Source: Neobacillus niacini (lineage in GTDB: Bacteria; Bacillota; Bacilli; Bacillales; Cytobacillaceae). Taken from it: DNA of 64,000 nucleotides. The translations under genes were made by a program, and so were the position numbers. The notes under the pieces were generated by a model. The model was not told the origin of the DNA, ran no database searches, and worked only from the letters and a program-made list of their open reading frames with translations. The DNA is taken from NCBI RefSeq assembly GCF_019749295.1, contig NZ_JACWFG010000011.1:434001-498000 (forward strand). The letters are read 5' to 3'. This document shows positions 9,323 through 17,908 of this stretch, in pieces; position 1 is the first letter of the stretch; each line of letters starts with the position of its first letter.

Positions 9323-10352
9323 AGAAGTAGCAAGAGGAAAAAGAGGGTCTAAAGACTTAGATTATCAACAAACAATAGAAGTCGCACACTCAATCATAAA
9401 TGGGAACGCGACAGAGGCTCAAATAGCTGCTTATCTAATAGCACTGCGTTTGAAAACGGAGTCGCCTGAAGAACTGCTTGCGTTTGTCCATGCCTTTGGG
9501 GATAACAGTGAAAAAATAGCACCAACCCAGCAGTTAATCATTGACCTAGCCAGTCCTTATAATGGAAGAAATTCTTTTACAGGGAGCATTCCTACGGCTA
9601 TTTTGATGGCAGAATACGGGCTTCCCGTTTTTTTACATGGAAGTGATTCGCTGCCGCCGAAATATGGAACAGCGATAAAAGAGATTCTTTTACATTTAGG
9701 TGTTAATGTTTCACAACCCAAGCCCGTACTAGCAAAATCATTGGTCGATACAAACATTGCTTTTGCATCAACCGAGGAATTTTGCCATAGTTTAGGAAAC
9801 CTGCGGCAAATTCGTAAAGAGCTGGGGGTAAGAACGCTCTTTAATACAGTAGAAAAGTTATTAAACCTGGCAAATGCAGATACACTGATGATGGGGGCTT
9901 ATCATCGAACAGCGATTAATAAAATCGCTCCTATTTTTAAAGGGCTTTCCTATAAAAATGTGTATGTGGTGCAAGGAATGGAAGGATCTGAAGATTTACC
10001 TGTACACCGCAATAGTTTTATTTTTAAAATAACAGACAATGAAATGGAATCTACCATCGTTAACCCAGAGGAATATGGATTGTTGTCACCTGAACTGGAT
10101 AAAAATATAAAACTTTCAGCTAGTGTTCAATCAGAAATTACGATGGCGCTTCTGAGTGGAGAACAATCTGAATATCTCCAAACCTACTATAACCAAGTGA
10201 TATTTAACACTGGAATAAGGTATCACATTTTTGGAGTTGTTCCCAGTATTGGAGAAGGGATTGAAATCGCTAAGGAGCAGCTAAAAGGACAAAAAGGGCT
10301 GCGCCAATTGGAAAAATGGAAAGCAAGTCAAAATAAAAATGTTACAGCATAG
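9306..10352 (+). CDS. TrpD2-like glycosyl transferase family 3 protein
   Basis: A 348-residue member of the anthranilate phosphoribosyltransferase-like group. An N-terminal helical domain (about 1-75) precedes the catalytic-fold domain. The glycine-rich phosphate loop of true TrpD is absent; instead PYNGRNSFTGSIPTAI is followed by GLPVFLHG, a pattern I associate with TrpD2/YbiB proteins rather than tryptophan biosynthesis. Its start overlaps the end of cobA by 17 bp, so it is coupled to the nitrite/siroheme operon. The biochemical role is unknown; E. coli YbiB binds nucleic acid. Databases may label it anthranilate phosphoribosyltransferase, which the active site does not support. Confidence 0.75.
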   Translation: MQQWLKEVARGKRGSKDLDYQQTIEVAHSIINGNATEAQIAAYLIALRLKTESPEELLAFVHAFGDNSEKIAPTQQLIIDLASPYNGRNSFTGSIPTAILMAEYGLPVFLHGSDSLPPKYGTAIKEILLHLGVNVSQPKPVLAKSLVDTNIAFASTEEFCHSLGNLRQIRKELGVRTLFNTVEKLLNLANADTLMMGAYHRTAINKIAPIFKGLSYKNVYVVQGMEGSEDLPVHRNSFIFKITDNEMESTIVNPEEYGLLSPELDKNIKLSASVQSEITMALLSGEQSEYLQTYYNQVIFNTGIRYHIFGVVPSIGEGIEIAKEQLKGQKGLRQLEKWKASQNKNVTA

Positions 10353-10356
10353 TTCA

Positions 10357-10394
10357 AGCGTTCTAGACATTATCGAGTCTAGGACGCTTTTTCG
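10357..10394 (+). terminator. Terminator of the nitrite operon
   Basis: AGCGTTCTAGAC (about 10357-10368) pairs with GTCTAGGACGCT (10377-10388), a 12-bp stem with one G-U pair, followed by a T-rich run. Confidence 0.9.
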
Positions 10395-10452
10395 ATTTTT
10401 GGGCGAGAAAAATAAGTGCGAAATTAATTTTTCTAAATTTTTGTGTTTTTCA

Positions 10453-10482
10453 TTTACATAAAACCTATTGGTATGGTAGGAT
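10453..10482 (+). promoter_or_regulatory. Candidate sigma-A promoter of the cysH operon
   Basis: TTTACA (10453-10458), an 18-nt spacer and TAGGAT (10477-10482) lie just upstream of the S-box. The spacer includes AAACCTATTGG, resembling the AAACCAATAG at the ssu promoter near 20653, so a shared sulfur regulator such as CymR is possible. This is inference only. Confidence 0.45.
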
Positions 10483-10504
10483 TAATTTCAACAAATACCA
10501 AATA

Positions 10505-10601
10505 CTTATCAAGAGAGGCTGAGGGACTGGTCCTATGAAGCCCGGCAACCTGCTGTGCAAGGTGCTAATTCCAGCAAAATGAAACCATTTTGGGAGATAA
10601 G
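10505..10601 (+). promoter_or_regulatory. SAM-I (S-box) riboswitch
   Basis: The conserved S-box core is present: CTTATCAAGAGAGG (from 10505), CTGAGGGACTGGTCC, ATGAAGCCCGGCAACC, and a closing GATAAG (10596-10601) pairing with CTTATC to form P1. A terminator hairpin follows at 10622. Binding of S-adenosylmethionine should terminate transcription, so the sulfate assimilation operon would be off when SAM is plentiful. Confidence 0.95.
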
Positions 10602-10621
10602 GCGTTAAACAAACGTGAGAT

Positions 10622-10649
10622 GCCTTTCCTTTTTGGGGAAGGCTTTTTT
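10622..10649 (+). terminator. S-box regulated terminator
   Basis: GCCTTTCC (10622-10629) pairs with GGGAAGGC (10636-10643), followed by TTTTTT. It lies between the S-box aptamer and cysH and is the expression platform of the riboswitch. Confidence 0.9.
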
Positions 10650-10673
10650 GATGGAAAAAGGAGGATTTTAGTA

Positions 10674-11390
10674 ATGACTACACGTGTTACGTATGAAAAC
10701 TGGAATCAATTATCCGATACGTTTCCGATCGAGGATAAAACGAAGGGCGCAAAATCGGTTCTTGAGTGGGCTTACAGCTCTTATCCAGAAGACCAAATTG
10801 TTTATGCTTCCAGCTTCGGTGCAGAAGCCATTGTGTTAATTGATCTCATACAGCAAGTAAAGCCAGAAGCACATATTGTTTTCTTAGATACTGGCTTACA
10901 CTTTCCGGAAACCTATGAGGTTATTAACAAAATTGAAGAGCGTTTTCCTTCATTAAAAATTGAACGAAAACTGCCAAAGCTGACATTAGATGAACAACGT
11001 GAGCAGTATGGATCAGCACTTTGGAAAAGAGAGCCTAACCAATGCTGTAATATCCGCAAAGTAATTCCATTAAGGGAAACGCTGACAGCTAAACAAGCAT
11101 GGATTTCAGGGCTTCGCCGCGAACAATCACCGACAAGAGCAAACACTGAATTCCTTAATAAGGATGATAAATTTCAAAATATAAAAATCTGTCCGCTTAT
11201 TCACTGGACATGGGACGAAGTTTGGGCCTATATCAAGGAAAAAGACCTCCCTTATAATACCTTGCACGATCAAAACTACCCAAGTATCGGCTGTTTTCCT
11301 TGTACACAGCCTGTTTCGGCAGATGGAGATTCACGTGCGGGACGCTGGGTGGGAAGCGGCAAGACGGAGTGTGGCTTACACACATCCTAA
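10674..11390 (+). CDS. cysH: Phosphoadenylyl/adenylyl-sulfate reductase
   Basis: Reduces activated sulfate to sulfite with thioredoxin. The 238-residue protein has the PP-loop-like [15 protein letters not shown], the paired CC in [17 protein letters not shown], and the catalytic C-terminal ECGLH. Paired plus CxxC cysteines indicate the [4Fe-4S] type found in Bacillus, able to use APS as well as PAPS. I chose ATG 10674 after AAAGGAGG; the longer frame from 10590 would run through the riboswitch terminator. It is first in the S-box controlled operon. Confidence 0.95.
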   Translation: MTTRVTYENWNQLSDTFPIEDKTKGAKSVLEWAYSSYPEDQIVYASSFGAEAIVLIDLIQQVKPEAHIVFLDTGLHFPETYEVINKIEERFPSLKIERKLPKLTLDEQREQYGSALWKREPNQCCNIRKVIPLRETLTAKQAWISGLRREQSPTRANTEFLNKDDKFQNIKICPLIHWTWDEVWAYIKEKDLPYNTLHDQNYPSIGCFPCTQPVSADGDSRAGRWVGSGKTECGLHTS

Positions 11391-11405
11391 AAGGGGGCTT
11401 TTAGT

Positions 11406-12464
11406 TTGCTCACAATTATAGCAGTTACGATAGGGTTATTTTTTGCAGTCAATATCGGTGCTAGTGGTGCAGCAGCTTCGATGGGGATTTCTTACGGAGC
11501 TGGGGTAGTAAATAAAAGACTGGCCTTAATATTATGCGGTATTACCGTGTTTTTTGGGGCTTGGCTTGGCGGCGGGGAAGTGGTGAAAACCATTGGAAGC
11601 GGGATTGTGCCGAGCAGTACCTTTACTGTACCGATTGCGCTTATTGTTTTAGCTTCTGCTGCGCTGGCGTTATTTTTAGCGAATATTTTCGGGATCCCAC
11701 TATCAACAAGTGAAGTAGCTGTAGGATCGGTAGTGGGTGCTGGAATTGTCTATCAATCAGTATTTGTTGGCAGTTTAGCATGGATTATGGCCTTTTGGCT
11801 CTTAACTCCTGTTGTGGCATTCTTAATTGCCATCCTAGCTGCGAATCTTTTAAAAATTAAAACTCTGAAACGCTGGATGGGTGCACCTAAAGCTACTCCT
11901 ATCCTTTCTGTTCTTGTTGTATGTATGGGATTATTTGAAGCATTTTCGGCTGGGATGAACAATGTGGCAAATGCGGTAGGTCCGTTAGTCGGGGCTGACA
12001 TTATGTCGACAAGTTCCGGGATTTTCTGGGGCGGGCTGTGCGTTGCATTAGGTGCCATCCTCTTAGGACACCGTGTTCTTGAAACGAATGGGAAGAAAAT
12101 TACCACTCTCCGTTTGGAGGAGGGATGTGTAATCTCTGGAACAGGAGCAGCCATTGTCACCGCAGCTTCTGTATTCGGGATTCCGGTCCCGCTGACTCAA
12201 ATTACGACATCCTCAATTATTGGCATCGGCTTTGCTAAGCATGGCAAGTCAGTATTAAAAAAAGGGATCGTTGTTCAGCTTCTCACGGTTTGGATCGTTT
12301 CACCAGTCTTATCAATGGTTCTTTCCTATACTCTTATCCAGCTGCTAATTGAACATAATTTCTATCCAATTGTAGCGATGGCAGGTGTTTTAATCTCTGT
12401 ATTTGGTGTAATGTCACTTATGAAAAAAACTAACCATCCCGTTACAGAAGCTGCAGAAAAGTAG
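11406..12464 (+). CDS. cysP: Sulfate permease, PiT family
   Basis: An inorganic phosphate transporter (PiT) family membrane protein of 352 residues, corresponding by position and family to the sulfate permease CysP of B. subtilis. It has about ten hydrophobic segments and the duplicated PiT signatures VNIGASGAAASMGISYGAG near the N terminus and GMNNVANAVGPLVGADI in the middle. The TTG start at 11406 follows AAAAGGGGGC, 15 bp after cysH. Phosphate cannot be excluded from sequence alone, but the operon strongly favours sulfate. Confidence 0.9.
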   Translation: MLTIIAVTIGLFFAVNIGASGAAASMGISYGAGVVNKRLALILCGITVFFGAWLGGGEVVKTIGSGIVPSSTFTVPIALIVLASAALALFLANIFGIPLSTSEVAVGSVVGAGIVYQSVFVGSLAWIMAFWLLTPVVAFLIAILAANLLKIKTLKRWMGAPKATPILSVLVVCMGLFEAFSAGMNNVANAVGPLVGADIMSTSSGIFWGGLCVALGAILLGHRVLETNGKKITTLRLEEGCVISGTGAAIVTAASVFGIPVPLTQITTSSIIGIGFAKHGKSVLKKGIVVQLLTVWIVSPVLSMVLSYTLIQLLIEHNFYPIVAMAGVLISVFGVMSLMKKTNHPVTEAAEK

Positions 12465-12548
12465 CTTGATAGATTCATTGATTTAACTCTCTTTTTTTGA
12501 AGAGTTTAATAATAAAACATAACTTAAATGAAGAAAGGTTTGATTCTG

Positions 12549-13697
12549 TTGTCATTTTTACCAGCACCTCATGGAGGTAAACTAATCCAAGCATTTGATC
12601 CAGCCTATGATGTAACATCCATTGTAAAAGAACTTGAAATCGACGCGATTGCCTTAAGTGATCTAGAGTTAATCGGTGTTGGGTTATTCAGTCCGCTAAC
12701 CGGTTTCCTTGGGAAAGCTGATTATGAAAATGTCGTGGAGAATATGCGTCTTGCAGACAATACGATTTGGTCCATTCCCGTAACACTTCCTGTTTCCTAT
12801 GAAACTGCTGCAACACTAGAAGTTGGGGAGAAAATTAAGCTTGTATACAATAAAGAGGTTTATGGTGTGATTACCGTTTCAGAATGGTACGAACCGAATT
12901 TAGATAAAGAAGCGGTTGAGGTATATAGAACCCTTGAAACAGCGCACCCAGGCGTTAAGCGTCTGTATGAAAGAGGACCTGTCTATGTGGCTGGGGACGT
13001 AGTGTTAGTAAAGAAGCCGGAAAAAGGAATCTTTGGTGATGTTTGGTTTGAGCCAAAGGAAACGCGTGCATTGTTTGAAGAAAAAGGCTGGAAAACGGTT
13101 GTTGGCTTCCAAACAAGAAATCCAATTCACCGCGCTCATGAATACATTCAAAAAGCAGCACTTGAAACAGTTGATGGACTTTTCGTGAACCCGCTTGTTG
13201 GGGAAACAAAGTCTGACGACATCCCAGCTGATGTTCGCCTAAAAAGCTATCGTGTTCTTCTTGAAAACTACTACCCGGCAGAACGTGTCCAGCTAGGTGT
13301 TTACCCAGCGGCAATGCGCTATGCAGGTCCAAGAGAAGCAATCTTCCATGCGATTGCCCGTAAAAACTTTGGCTGCACACATTTTATTGTCGGACGTGAC
13401 CATGCAGGTGTAGGTAATTATTATGGTACGTACGACGCTCAGTTAATTTTTAGTGAATTCCCTGAAGGGGAGCTTGGCATTAAACCATTATTCTTTGAAC
13501 ACAGCTTCTATTGCACAAAGTGTGAAGGAATGGCTTCAGATAAAACTTGCCCGCACGCTAATGAAGATCGTGTGATCCTTTCTGGAACAAAAGTAAGAGA
13601 ATTGCTTCGTGCAGGACAGCTTCCTCCATCCACATTCAGCCGTAAAGAGGTTGTCGAAGTGTTGATTGAAGGAATGAAAGAAGAGACAACGGTCTAA
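12549..13697 (+). CDS. sat: Sulfate adenylyltransferase
   Basis: ATP sulfurylase, forming adenylyl sulfate (APS) from ATP and sulfate. The 382-residue product has the nucleotide-binding [15 protein letters not shown] and [17 protein letters not shown] motifs, plus the metal-site-like segment [17 protein letters not shown] chose TTG 12549, ten bases after AAGAAAGG, giving the length usual for the family; ATG 12528 has no binding site and would add an unusual N terminus. It is followed 13 bp later by cysC. Confidence 0.93.
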   Translation: MSFLPAPHGGKLIQAFDPAYDVTSIVKELEIDAIALSDLELIGVGLFSPLTGFLGKADYENVVENMRLADNTIWSIPVTLPVSYETAATLEVGEKIKLVYNKEVYGVITVSEWYEPNLDKEAVEVYRTLETAHPGVKRLYERGPVYVAGDVVLVKKPEKGIFGDVWFEPKETRALFEEKGWKTVVGFQTRNPIHRAHEYIQKAALETVDGLFVNPLVGETKSDDIPADVRLKSYRVLLENYYPAERVQLGVYPAAMRYAGPREAIFHAIARKNFGCTHFIVGRDHAGVGNYYGTYDAQLIFSEFPEGELGIKPLFFEHSFYCTKCEGMASDKTCPHANEDRVILSGTKVRELLRAGQLPPSTFSRKEVVEVLIEGMKEETTV

Positions 13698-13710
13698 GGA
13701 GGAGAAACAA

Positions 13711-14310
13711 ATGACAAAAGCAACGAATATTACTTGGCATGCTAGTACCGTTTCAAAATCCGACCGTCACGTTCAAAATGGTCATGGAAGCTGTGTGCTA
13801 TGGTTTACAGGACTTTCTGGTTCTGGAAAATCCACGATAGCTAATGCGGTATCAAGCGCTTTGTACCGACAGGGAATAAATGAATATGTTCTTGATGGTG
13901 ATAATATCCGCCATGGCTTAAACAAGGATCTTGGCTTTTCTGACCATGATCGAACAGAGAATATTAGAAGAATTGGAGAAGTTGCCAAGTTGTTTGTAGA
14001 CAGCGGTGCAGTGGTAACGACAGCATTTATCTCACCATTCCGTTCCGATCGCGACCAGGTTCGAGAAATATTTGAAGATGGCGAGTTTATTGAAGTTTTT
14101 GTAGACTGTCCGATTGAGGAATGTGAAAAACGTGATCCGAAGCAGCTATATGCAAAGGCTCGACGTGGTGAAATAAAGGATTTTACGGGGATTGATTCTC
14201 CTTATGAAGCACCTGAGTTTCCAGAAATTACAGTTCGTTCGGACCTTTTAACAGTGGAAGAGGCAGTGAATCAGATTTTAAGTTATCTTCAAGAAAAGAA
14301 CATTCTCTAA
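13711..14310 (+). CDS. cysC: Adenylyl-sulfate kinase
   Basis: Phosphorylates APS to PAPS. The 199-residue protein contains the P-loop GLSGSGKST near residue 35, and the APS-binding [16 protein letters not shown] and [15 protein letters not shown] regions. It starts behind AAGGAGG directly after sat. With an APS-capable CysH upstream, the kinase may be partly dispensable for assimilation. Confidence 0.95.
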   Translation: MTKATNITWHASTVSKSDRHVQNGHGSCVLWFTGLSGSGKSTIANAVSSALYRQGINEYVLDGDNIRHGLNKDLGFSDHDRTENIRRIGEVAKLFVDSGAVVTTAFISPFRSDRDQVREIFEDGEFIEVFVDCPIEECEKRDPKQLYAKARRGEIKDFTGIDSPYEAPEFPEITVRSDLLTVEEAVNQILSYLQEKNIL

Positions 14311-14340
14311 CATGAGTTGATAAGAAAGGATGGTTGATCA

Positions 14341-15117
14341 ATGGTTGGCAAGGTTTATTTAGTAGGTGCGGGTCCCGGAGATCCAGATTTAATTACAGTA
14401 AAAGGGTTACGCTGCCTCAAGCAAGCTGATGTCATCCTCTATGATCGGCTGGTAAATCCTGAACTTTTGGAGAATGCGAAAGAGGGAGCCCAACTTGTCT
14501 ATTGCGGCAAGCTTCCACATTATCATACAATGAAGCAGGAAACCATTAATCATTTTCTAGTGAAATACGCCAAAAAGGGATATAACGTGGTCCGGTTAAA
14601 AGGTGGAGATCCTTTTGTTTTCGGCCGCGGCGGTGAAGAAGCAGAGGAATGCGCGAAGCATAATGTACCTTTTGAAATTGTTCCTGGCATTACTGCTGGA
14701 ATCGCAGCCTCCGCTTATGCCGGAATTCCTGTTACTCATCGAACCCTGAGTAAAAGCTTTGCGTTTATAACCGGACATCAGGCCGGTGATGCCTGTGCAG
14801 AACACCAGTGGGCACACTTAGCAAAGGGCGTAGATACGATTTGTGTGTATATGGGGATATCCTATCTTTCTACTATTACGAAGCAATTGATAGCTAACGG
14901 GAAATCCCCGCAGACTCCGATTGCCTTAATTCATTGGGGGACATTAAGTGACCAAAGGACAGTAACAGGGACACTTGAAACCATTGAAGAAGTCGTTAAG
15001 AAAGAGCAGATTACCAATCCAAGTATGATAGTGATTGGAGAGGTAGTGAACCTGCACAATAAATTGAATTGGTTCCAAGAAGAAATTATTCCTAATATTC
15101 CAGCAGCCAACCGGTAA
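14341..15117 (+). CDS. cobA: Uroporphyrinogen-III C-methyltransferase (YlnD type)
   Basis: Second copy of the siroheme methyltransferase, 258 residues, with VYLVGAGPGDPDLITVKGLR, ILYDRLVNPEL, RLKGGDPFVFGRGGEE and VPGITAGIAASAYAGIPVTH. Its place between cysC and sirB matches ylnD of the B. subtilis cysH operon, where it supplies precorrin-2 for the siroheme of sulfite reductase. It is clearly diverged from the copy at 8549, so this is not a recent duplication. Confidence 0.93.
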   Translation: MVGKVYLVGAGPGDPDLITVKGLRCLKQADVILYDRLVNPELLENAKEGAQLVYCGKLPHYHTMKQETINHFLVKYAKKGYNVVRLKGGDPFVFGRGGEEAEECAKHNVPFEIVPGITAGIAASAYAGIPVTHRTLSKSFAFITGHQAGDACAEHQWAHLAKGVDTICVYMGISYLSTITKQLIANGKSPQTPIALIHWGTLSDQRTVTGTLETIEEVVKKEQITNPSMIVIGEVVNLHNKLNWFQEEIIPNIPAANR

Positions 15118-15138
15118 TAGCAGAAGGGAGCACCTTAT

Positions 15139-15864
15139 ATGAAAGCAATTCTTTATATCGGTCATGGTACTCGTTCGAAAAAAGGTGCTGTCGAGATTAG
15201 GGCCTTTATAGACAAGGTAAAGGCACGAATTGACGTTCCTATTCAGGAGCTGAGTTTCTTAGAACTCACAGAGCCGCTGATTGAAGAAGGCTTTGAAAAG
15301 TGTGTGGAGCAAGGTGCAAAAGAAATTGATGTAGTCCCCCTGTTTCTTTTGGCAGCAGGACACGTTAAGCGTGATATTCCTGAAGCCTTGTCTTCCTTGA
15401 TTGCCAAATATCCTACTATTCCGGTAAAAATAAAGAATCCATTCGGTGTACAGGAAGTCATATTGGATGCAGTCGCTGAGTTAATTAAGGATTCAGCAGG
15501 GGAAGTGATCCCCTCAGACAGGTTATTGATCGTCGGTGTAGGCAGCAGTGACCGTGATGTTCACGTCAACTTTGGCAGGATTGCGGATGGCATCGGGAGG
15601 CGGCTAGGACCTGAAAAGGTGTCCGTTTGCTATTTTGCTGCAACTGAGCCGAGGTTGAGTGCGGGATTGGAGTATATATCAGAAGGAGCTTTAGGTCGGG
15701 TAATCGTGGTACCTTATATGCTATTTTCTGGACTCCTTCTTGCGGAATTAAACAAAATTGTTCGTATCCGCCAAAAAGAAGGTCAAAGGATTCTTTGTAC
15801 CCCAGCTTTAAGCAACCACAATGTGATCGAAGATATCGTAATTGAACGTGCTCTGTGTGAGTAG
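15139..15864 (+). CDS. sirB: Sirohydrochlorin ferrochelatase
   Basis: Inserts ferrous iron into sirohydrochlorin, the last step to siroheme. The 241-residue CbiX/SirB protein has two related halves, with the catalytic histidine in ILYIGHGTRSKKGA and the conserved PLFLLAAGHVKRDIPEAL. The start follows AAGGGAGC. In B. subtilis, sirC (ylnF) follows; here it does not, so the dehydrogenation step must be encoded elsewhere. Confidence 0.93.
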   Translation: MKAILYIGHGTRSKKGAVEIRAFIDKVKARIDVPIQELSFLELTEPLIEEGFEKCVEQGAKEIDVVPLFLLAAGHVKRDIPEALSSLIAKYPTIPVKIKNPFGVQEVILDAVAELIKDSAGEVIPSDRLLIVGVGSSDRDVHVNFGRIADGIGRRLGPEKVSVCYFAATEPRLSAGLEYISEGALGRVIVVPYMLFSGLLLAELNKIVRIRQKEGQRILCTPALSNHNVIEDIVIERALCE

Positions 15865-16074
15865 GATGTCGGAGTTGACCGAAGCCCGTTATGAAAAGGG
15901 AAACGGCTCAATGCAGACTTTCTATTTTTCCTAAAACGAGTTGCCAAAAAAACTTTGGTAACTCTAACTACTTAAAAAAGAGAACTGGGTCATCAAGTAG
16001 ACCAATTTATTTATTACAGCCTCTACAAAAATACTGTATGATAAAGTTTATATTCCATAGTGAGGTGGATAACG
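15865..16074 (+). other. Leader region of cysJI
   Basis: This 210-bp gap has no convincing gene. It contains an imperfect hairpin (GCCCGTT near 15887 with AACGGC near 15903) and a second one (TTGCCAAA with TTTGGTAA, about 15942-15963). A weak sigma-A-like TATGAT lies near 16037, about 35 bp before the cysJ start. The structure could be a terminator for sirB plus the cysJ promoter, or a regulatory leader. Confidence 0.4.
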
Positions 16075-17880
16075 TTGCAACTTCAGGTAATGAACAGTCC
16101 GTTTAATCAGGAGCAGGCGGAACTCCTAAATCGTCTTTTACCTACTTTTACCGAATCTCAAAAACTTTGGTTGAGTGGATATCTTGCGGGTGCAGCTTCT
16201 GCACCATTGGCTTCTGTCCTAGGAGTACCAAGTCAGCAAGGAAGCATAGAGGGGACATCCTCAAAAGAAGTGACCATCCTTTACGGTTCACAAACAGGTA
16301 ATGCGAAGGGCTTAGCCAATAAATCTAAAACAACGCTTGAGGGGAAAGGGTTCCAAGTAACTGTTTCCGCCATGAGTGATTTTAAGCCAAATAATCTTAA
16401 AAAGGTAAAAAACCTACTTATTATCGTAAGTACACACGGTGAAGGTGATCCACCGGATAATGCTCTTACATTCCATGAGTTTCTCCATGGCAAGCGGGCA
16501 CCAAAGCTTGGGGACTTAAACTTTTCGGTCTTATCTCTTGGAGATAGTTCATATGAATTCTTCTGTCAAACAGGAAAACAGTTTGATGCTCGTTTAGAAG
16601 AACTAGGCGGCACCCGTCTTTATCCACGTTTTGACTGTGATCTGGATTATGATGAACCAGCAGCAGAATGGCTTGAAGGTGTGATTAGCAGCCTAGGGGA
16701 AGCAAAGGGTGGAATTCCTTTGCAAACTCAAGGAATATCTGCGCAAACGGTAGAATCAACCTACTCTAGAACCAACCCGTTTAGGGCAGAAGTACTTGAA
16801 AATCTTAACCTAAACGGTCGAGGATCGAATAAAGAAACAAGACATCTCGAACTATCGCTTGAAGGATCTGGTTTGAGCTTCCAGCCAGGTGATAGTCTTG
16901 GGATTTATCCGGAAAATGATCCGGAACTGGTTAACCAGCTTCTTGGTGAGTTGAAATGGAATCCAGAAGAAAGCGTGACAATTAACAAGCAGGGTGAAGT
17001 TCGTTCTCTTAAAGATTCCTTTTCTACGTACTATGAAATTACGACATTAACAAAACCACTTCTTGAGAAAGTGGCAAAGCTTACTGGAAATAGCGCCTTA
17101 CAAGAACTTGTTAATGACAGTAATAAAGTAAAGTCCTATCTTGAAGGACATGATTTGCTTGATGTGATTCGCGACTTTGGACCAGTGAACAGCTCTCCAC
17201 AAGAATTTGTTGAATTACTTAGAAAAATGCCTGCACGCTTATACTCGATTGCAAGCAGCTTAACTGCAAACCCAGAGGAAGTACATTTAACAATAGGTGC
17301 TGTCCGTTACCAAGCGCATGGGCGTGACCGGAAAGGTGTCTGCTCTATTTTTACAGCAGAGAGATTACAGCCGGGAGACACTGTACCAGTCTACATTCAA
17401 CACAATGAAAACTTTAAACTTCCTGAGAATCCTGAAACACCAATCATTATGGTTGGCCCTGGAACAGGTGCAGCACCATTCCGCTCTTTTATGCAAGAGC
17501 GTGAAGAAATTGGGGCAGAAGGTAAATCTTGGATGTTTTTTGGAGACCAGCATTTCGTGACAGATTTCCTTTATCAAACAGAATGGCAAAAATGGTTGAA
17601 AGACGGTGTGCTAACTAGAATGGATGTTGCTTTTTCACGTGATACAGCTGAAAAAGTTTATGTTCAGCACCGTATGCTTGAACAAAGCAAAGAATTGTTC
17701 CAATGGCTTCAAGAAGGGGCTCACATTTACATTTGCGGTGATGAGAAGCATATGGCACATGATGTTCATCAAACACTTATTGACATTATTGAAAATGAAG
17801 GCAGCTTAAGCCGAGAAGAGGCAGAAGCTTACTTGGCAGATATGCAGCAGCAAAAACGATACCAACGCGATGTGTATTGA
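16075..17880 (+). CDS. cysJ: Sulfite reductase [NADPH] flavoprotein alpha subunit
   Basis: Passes electrons from NADPH through FAD and FMN to the CysI hemoprotein. The 601 residues run: a short helical N terminus, a flavodoxin domain (about 65-210, ILYGSQTGNAKGLA), an FAD-binding domain with RLYSIASS and GVCSIFTAERL, and an NADP-binding domain with MVGPGTGAAPFRSFMQER and the C-terminal aromatic residue (DVY). The start is TTG 16075 behind GAGGTGG, giving the conserved beginning MQLQVMNSPF. Confidence 0.95.
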   Translation: MQLQVMNSPFNQEQAELLNRLLPTFTESQKLWLSGYLAGAASAPLASVLGVPSQQGSIEGTSSKEVTILYGSQTGNAKGLANKSKTTLEGKGFQVTVSAMSDFKPNNLKKVKNLLIIVSTHGEGDPPDNALTFHEFLHGKRAPKLGDLNFSVLSLGDSSYEFFCQTGKQFDARLEELGGTRLYPRFDCDLDYDEPAAEWLEGVISSLGEAKGGIPLQTQGISAQTVESTYSRTNPFRAEVLENLNLNGRGSNKETRHLELSLEGSGLSFQPGDSLGIYPENDPELVNQLLGELKWNPEESVTINKQGEVRSLKDSFSTYYEITTLTKPLLEKVAKLTGNSALQELVNDSNKVKSYLEGHDLLDVIRDFGPVNSSPQEFVELLRKMPARLYSIASSLTANPEEVHLTIGAVRYQAHGRDRKGVCSIFTAERLQPGDTVPVYIQHNENFKLPENPETPIIMVGPGTGAAPFRSFMQEREEIGAEGKSWMFFGDQHFVTDFLYQTEWQKWLKDGVLTRMDVAFSRDTAEKVYVQHRMLEQSKELFQWLQEGAHIYICGDEKHMAHDVHQTLIDIIENEGSLSREEAEAYLADMQQQKRYQRDVY

Positions 17881-17908
17881 TATAGTACTGGAAGGAGATT
17901 TTTCATAA

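Noticed and set aside
9306..10352. Anthranilate phosphoribosyltransferase of tryptophan synthesis
   Set aside because: The catalytic glycine loop is missing and no trp genes are adjacent.
11753..12160. A 135-codon minus-strand frame
   Set aside because: Antisense to cysP; the plus-strand gene is well supported.
12955..13380. A 141-codon minus-strand frame
   Set aside because: Antisense to sat with no homology features.
15865..15920. Cobalamin riboswitch before cysJ
   Set aside because: Only a fragment (AAAAGGGAA) resembles the core; the conserved GCCACTG box is missing.
15891..16106. A 71-codon plus-strand frame before cysJ
   Set aside because: No ribosome binding site, no recognisable composition, and it runs into the cysJ start in another frame.
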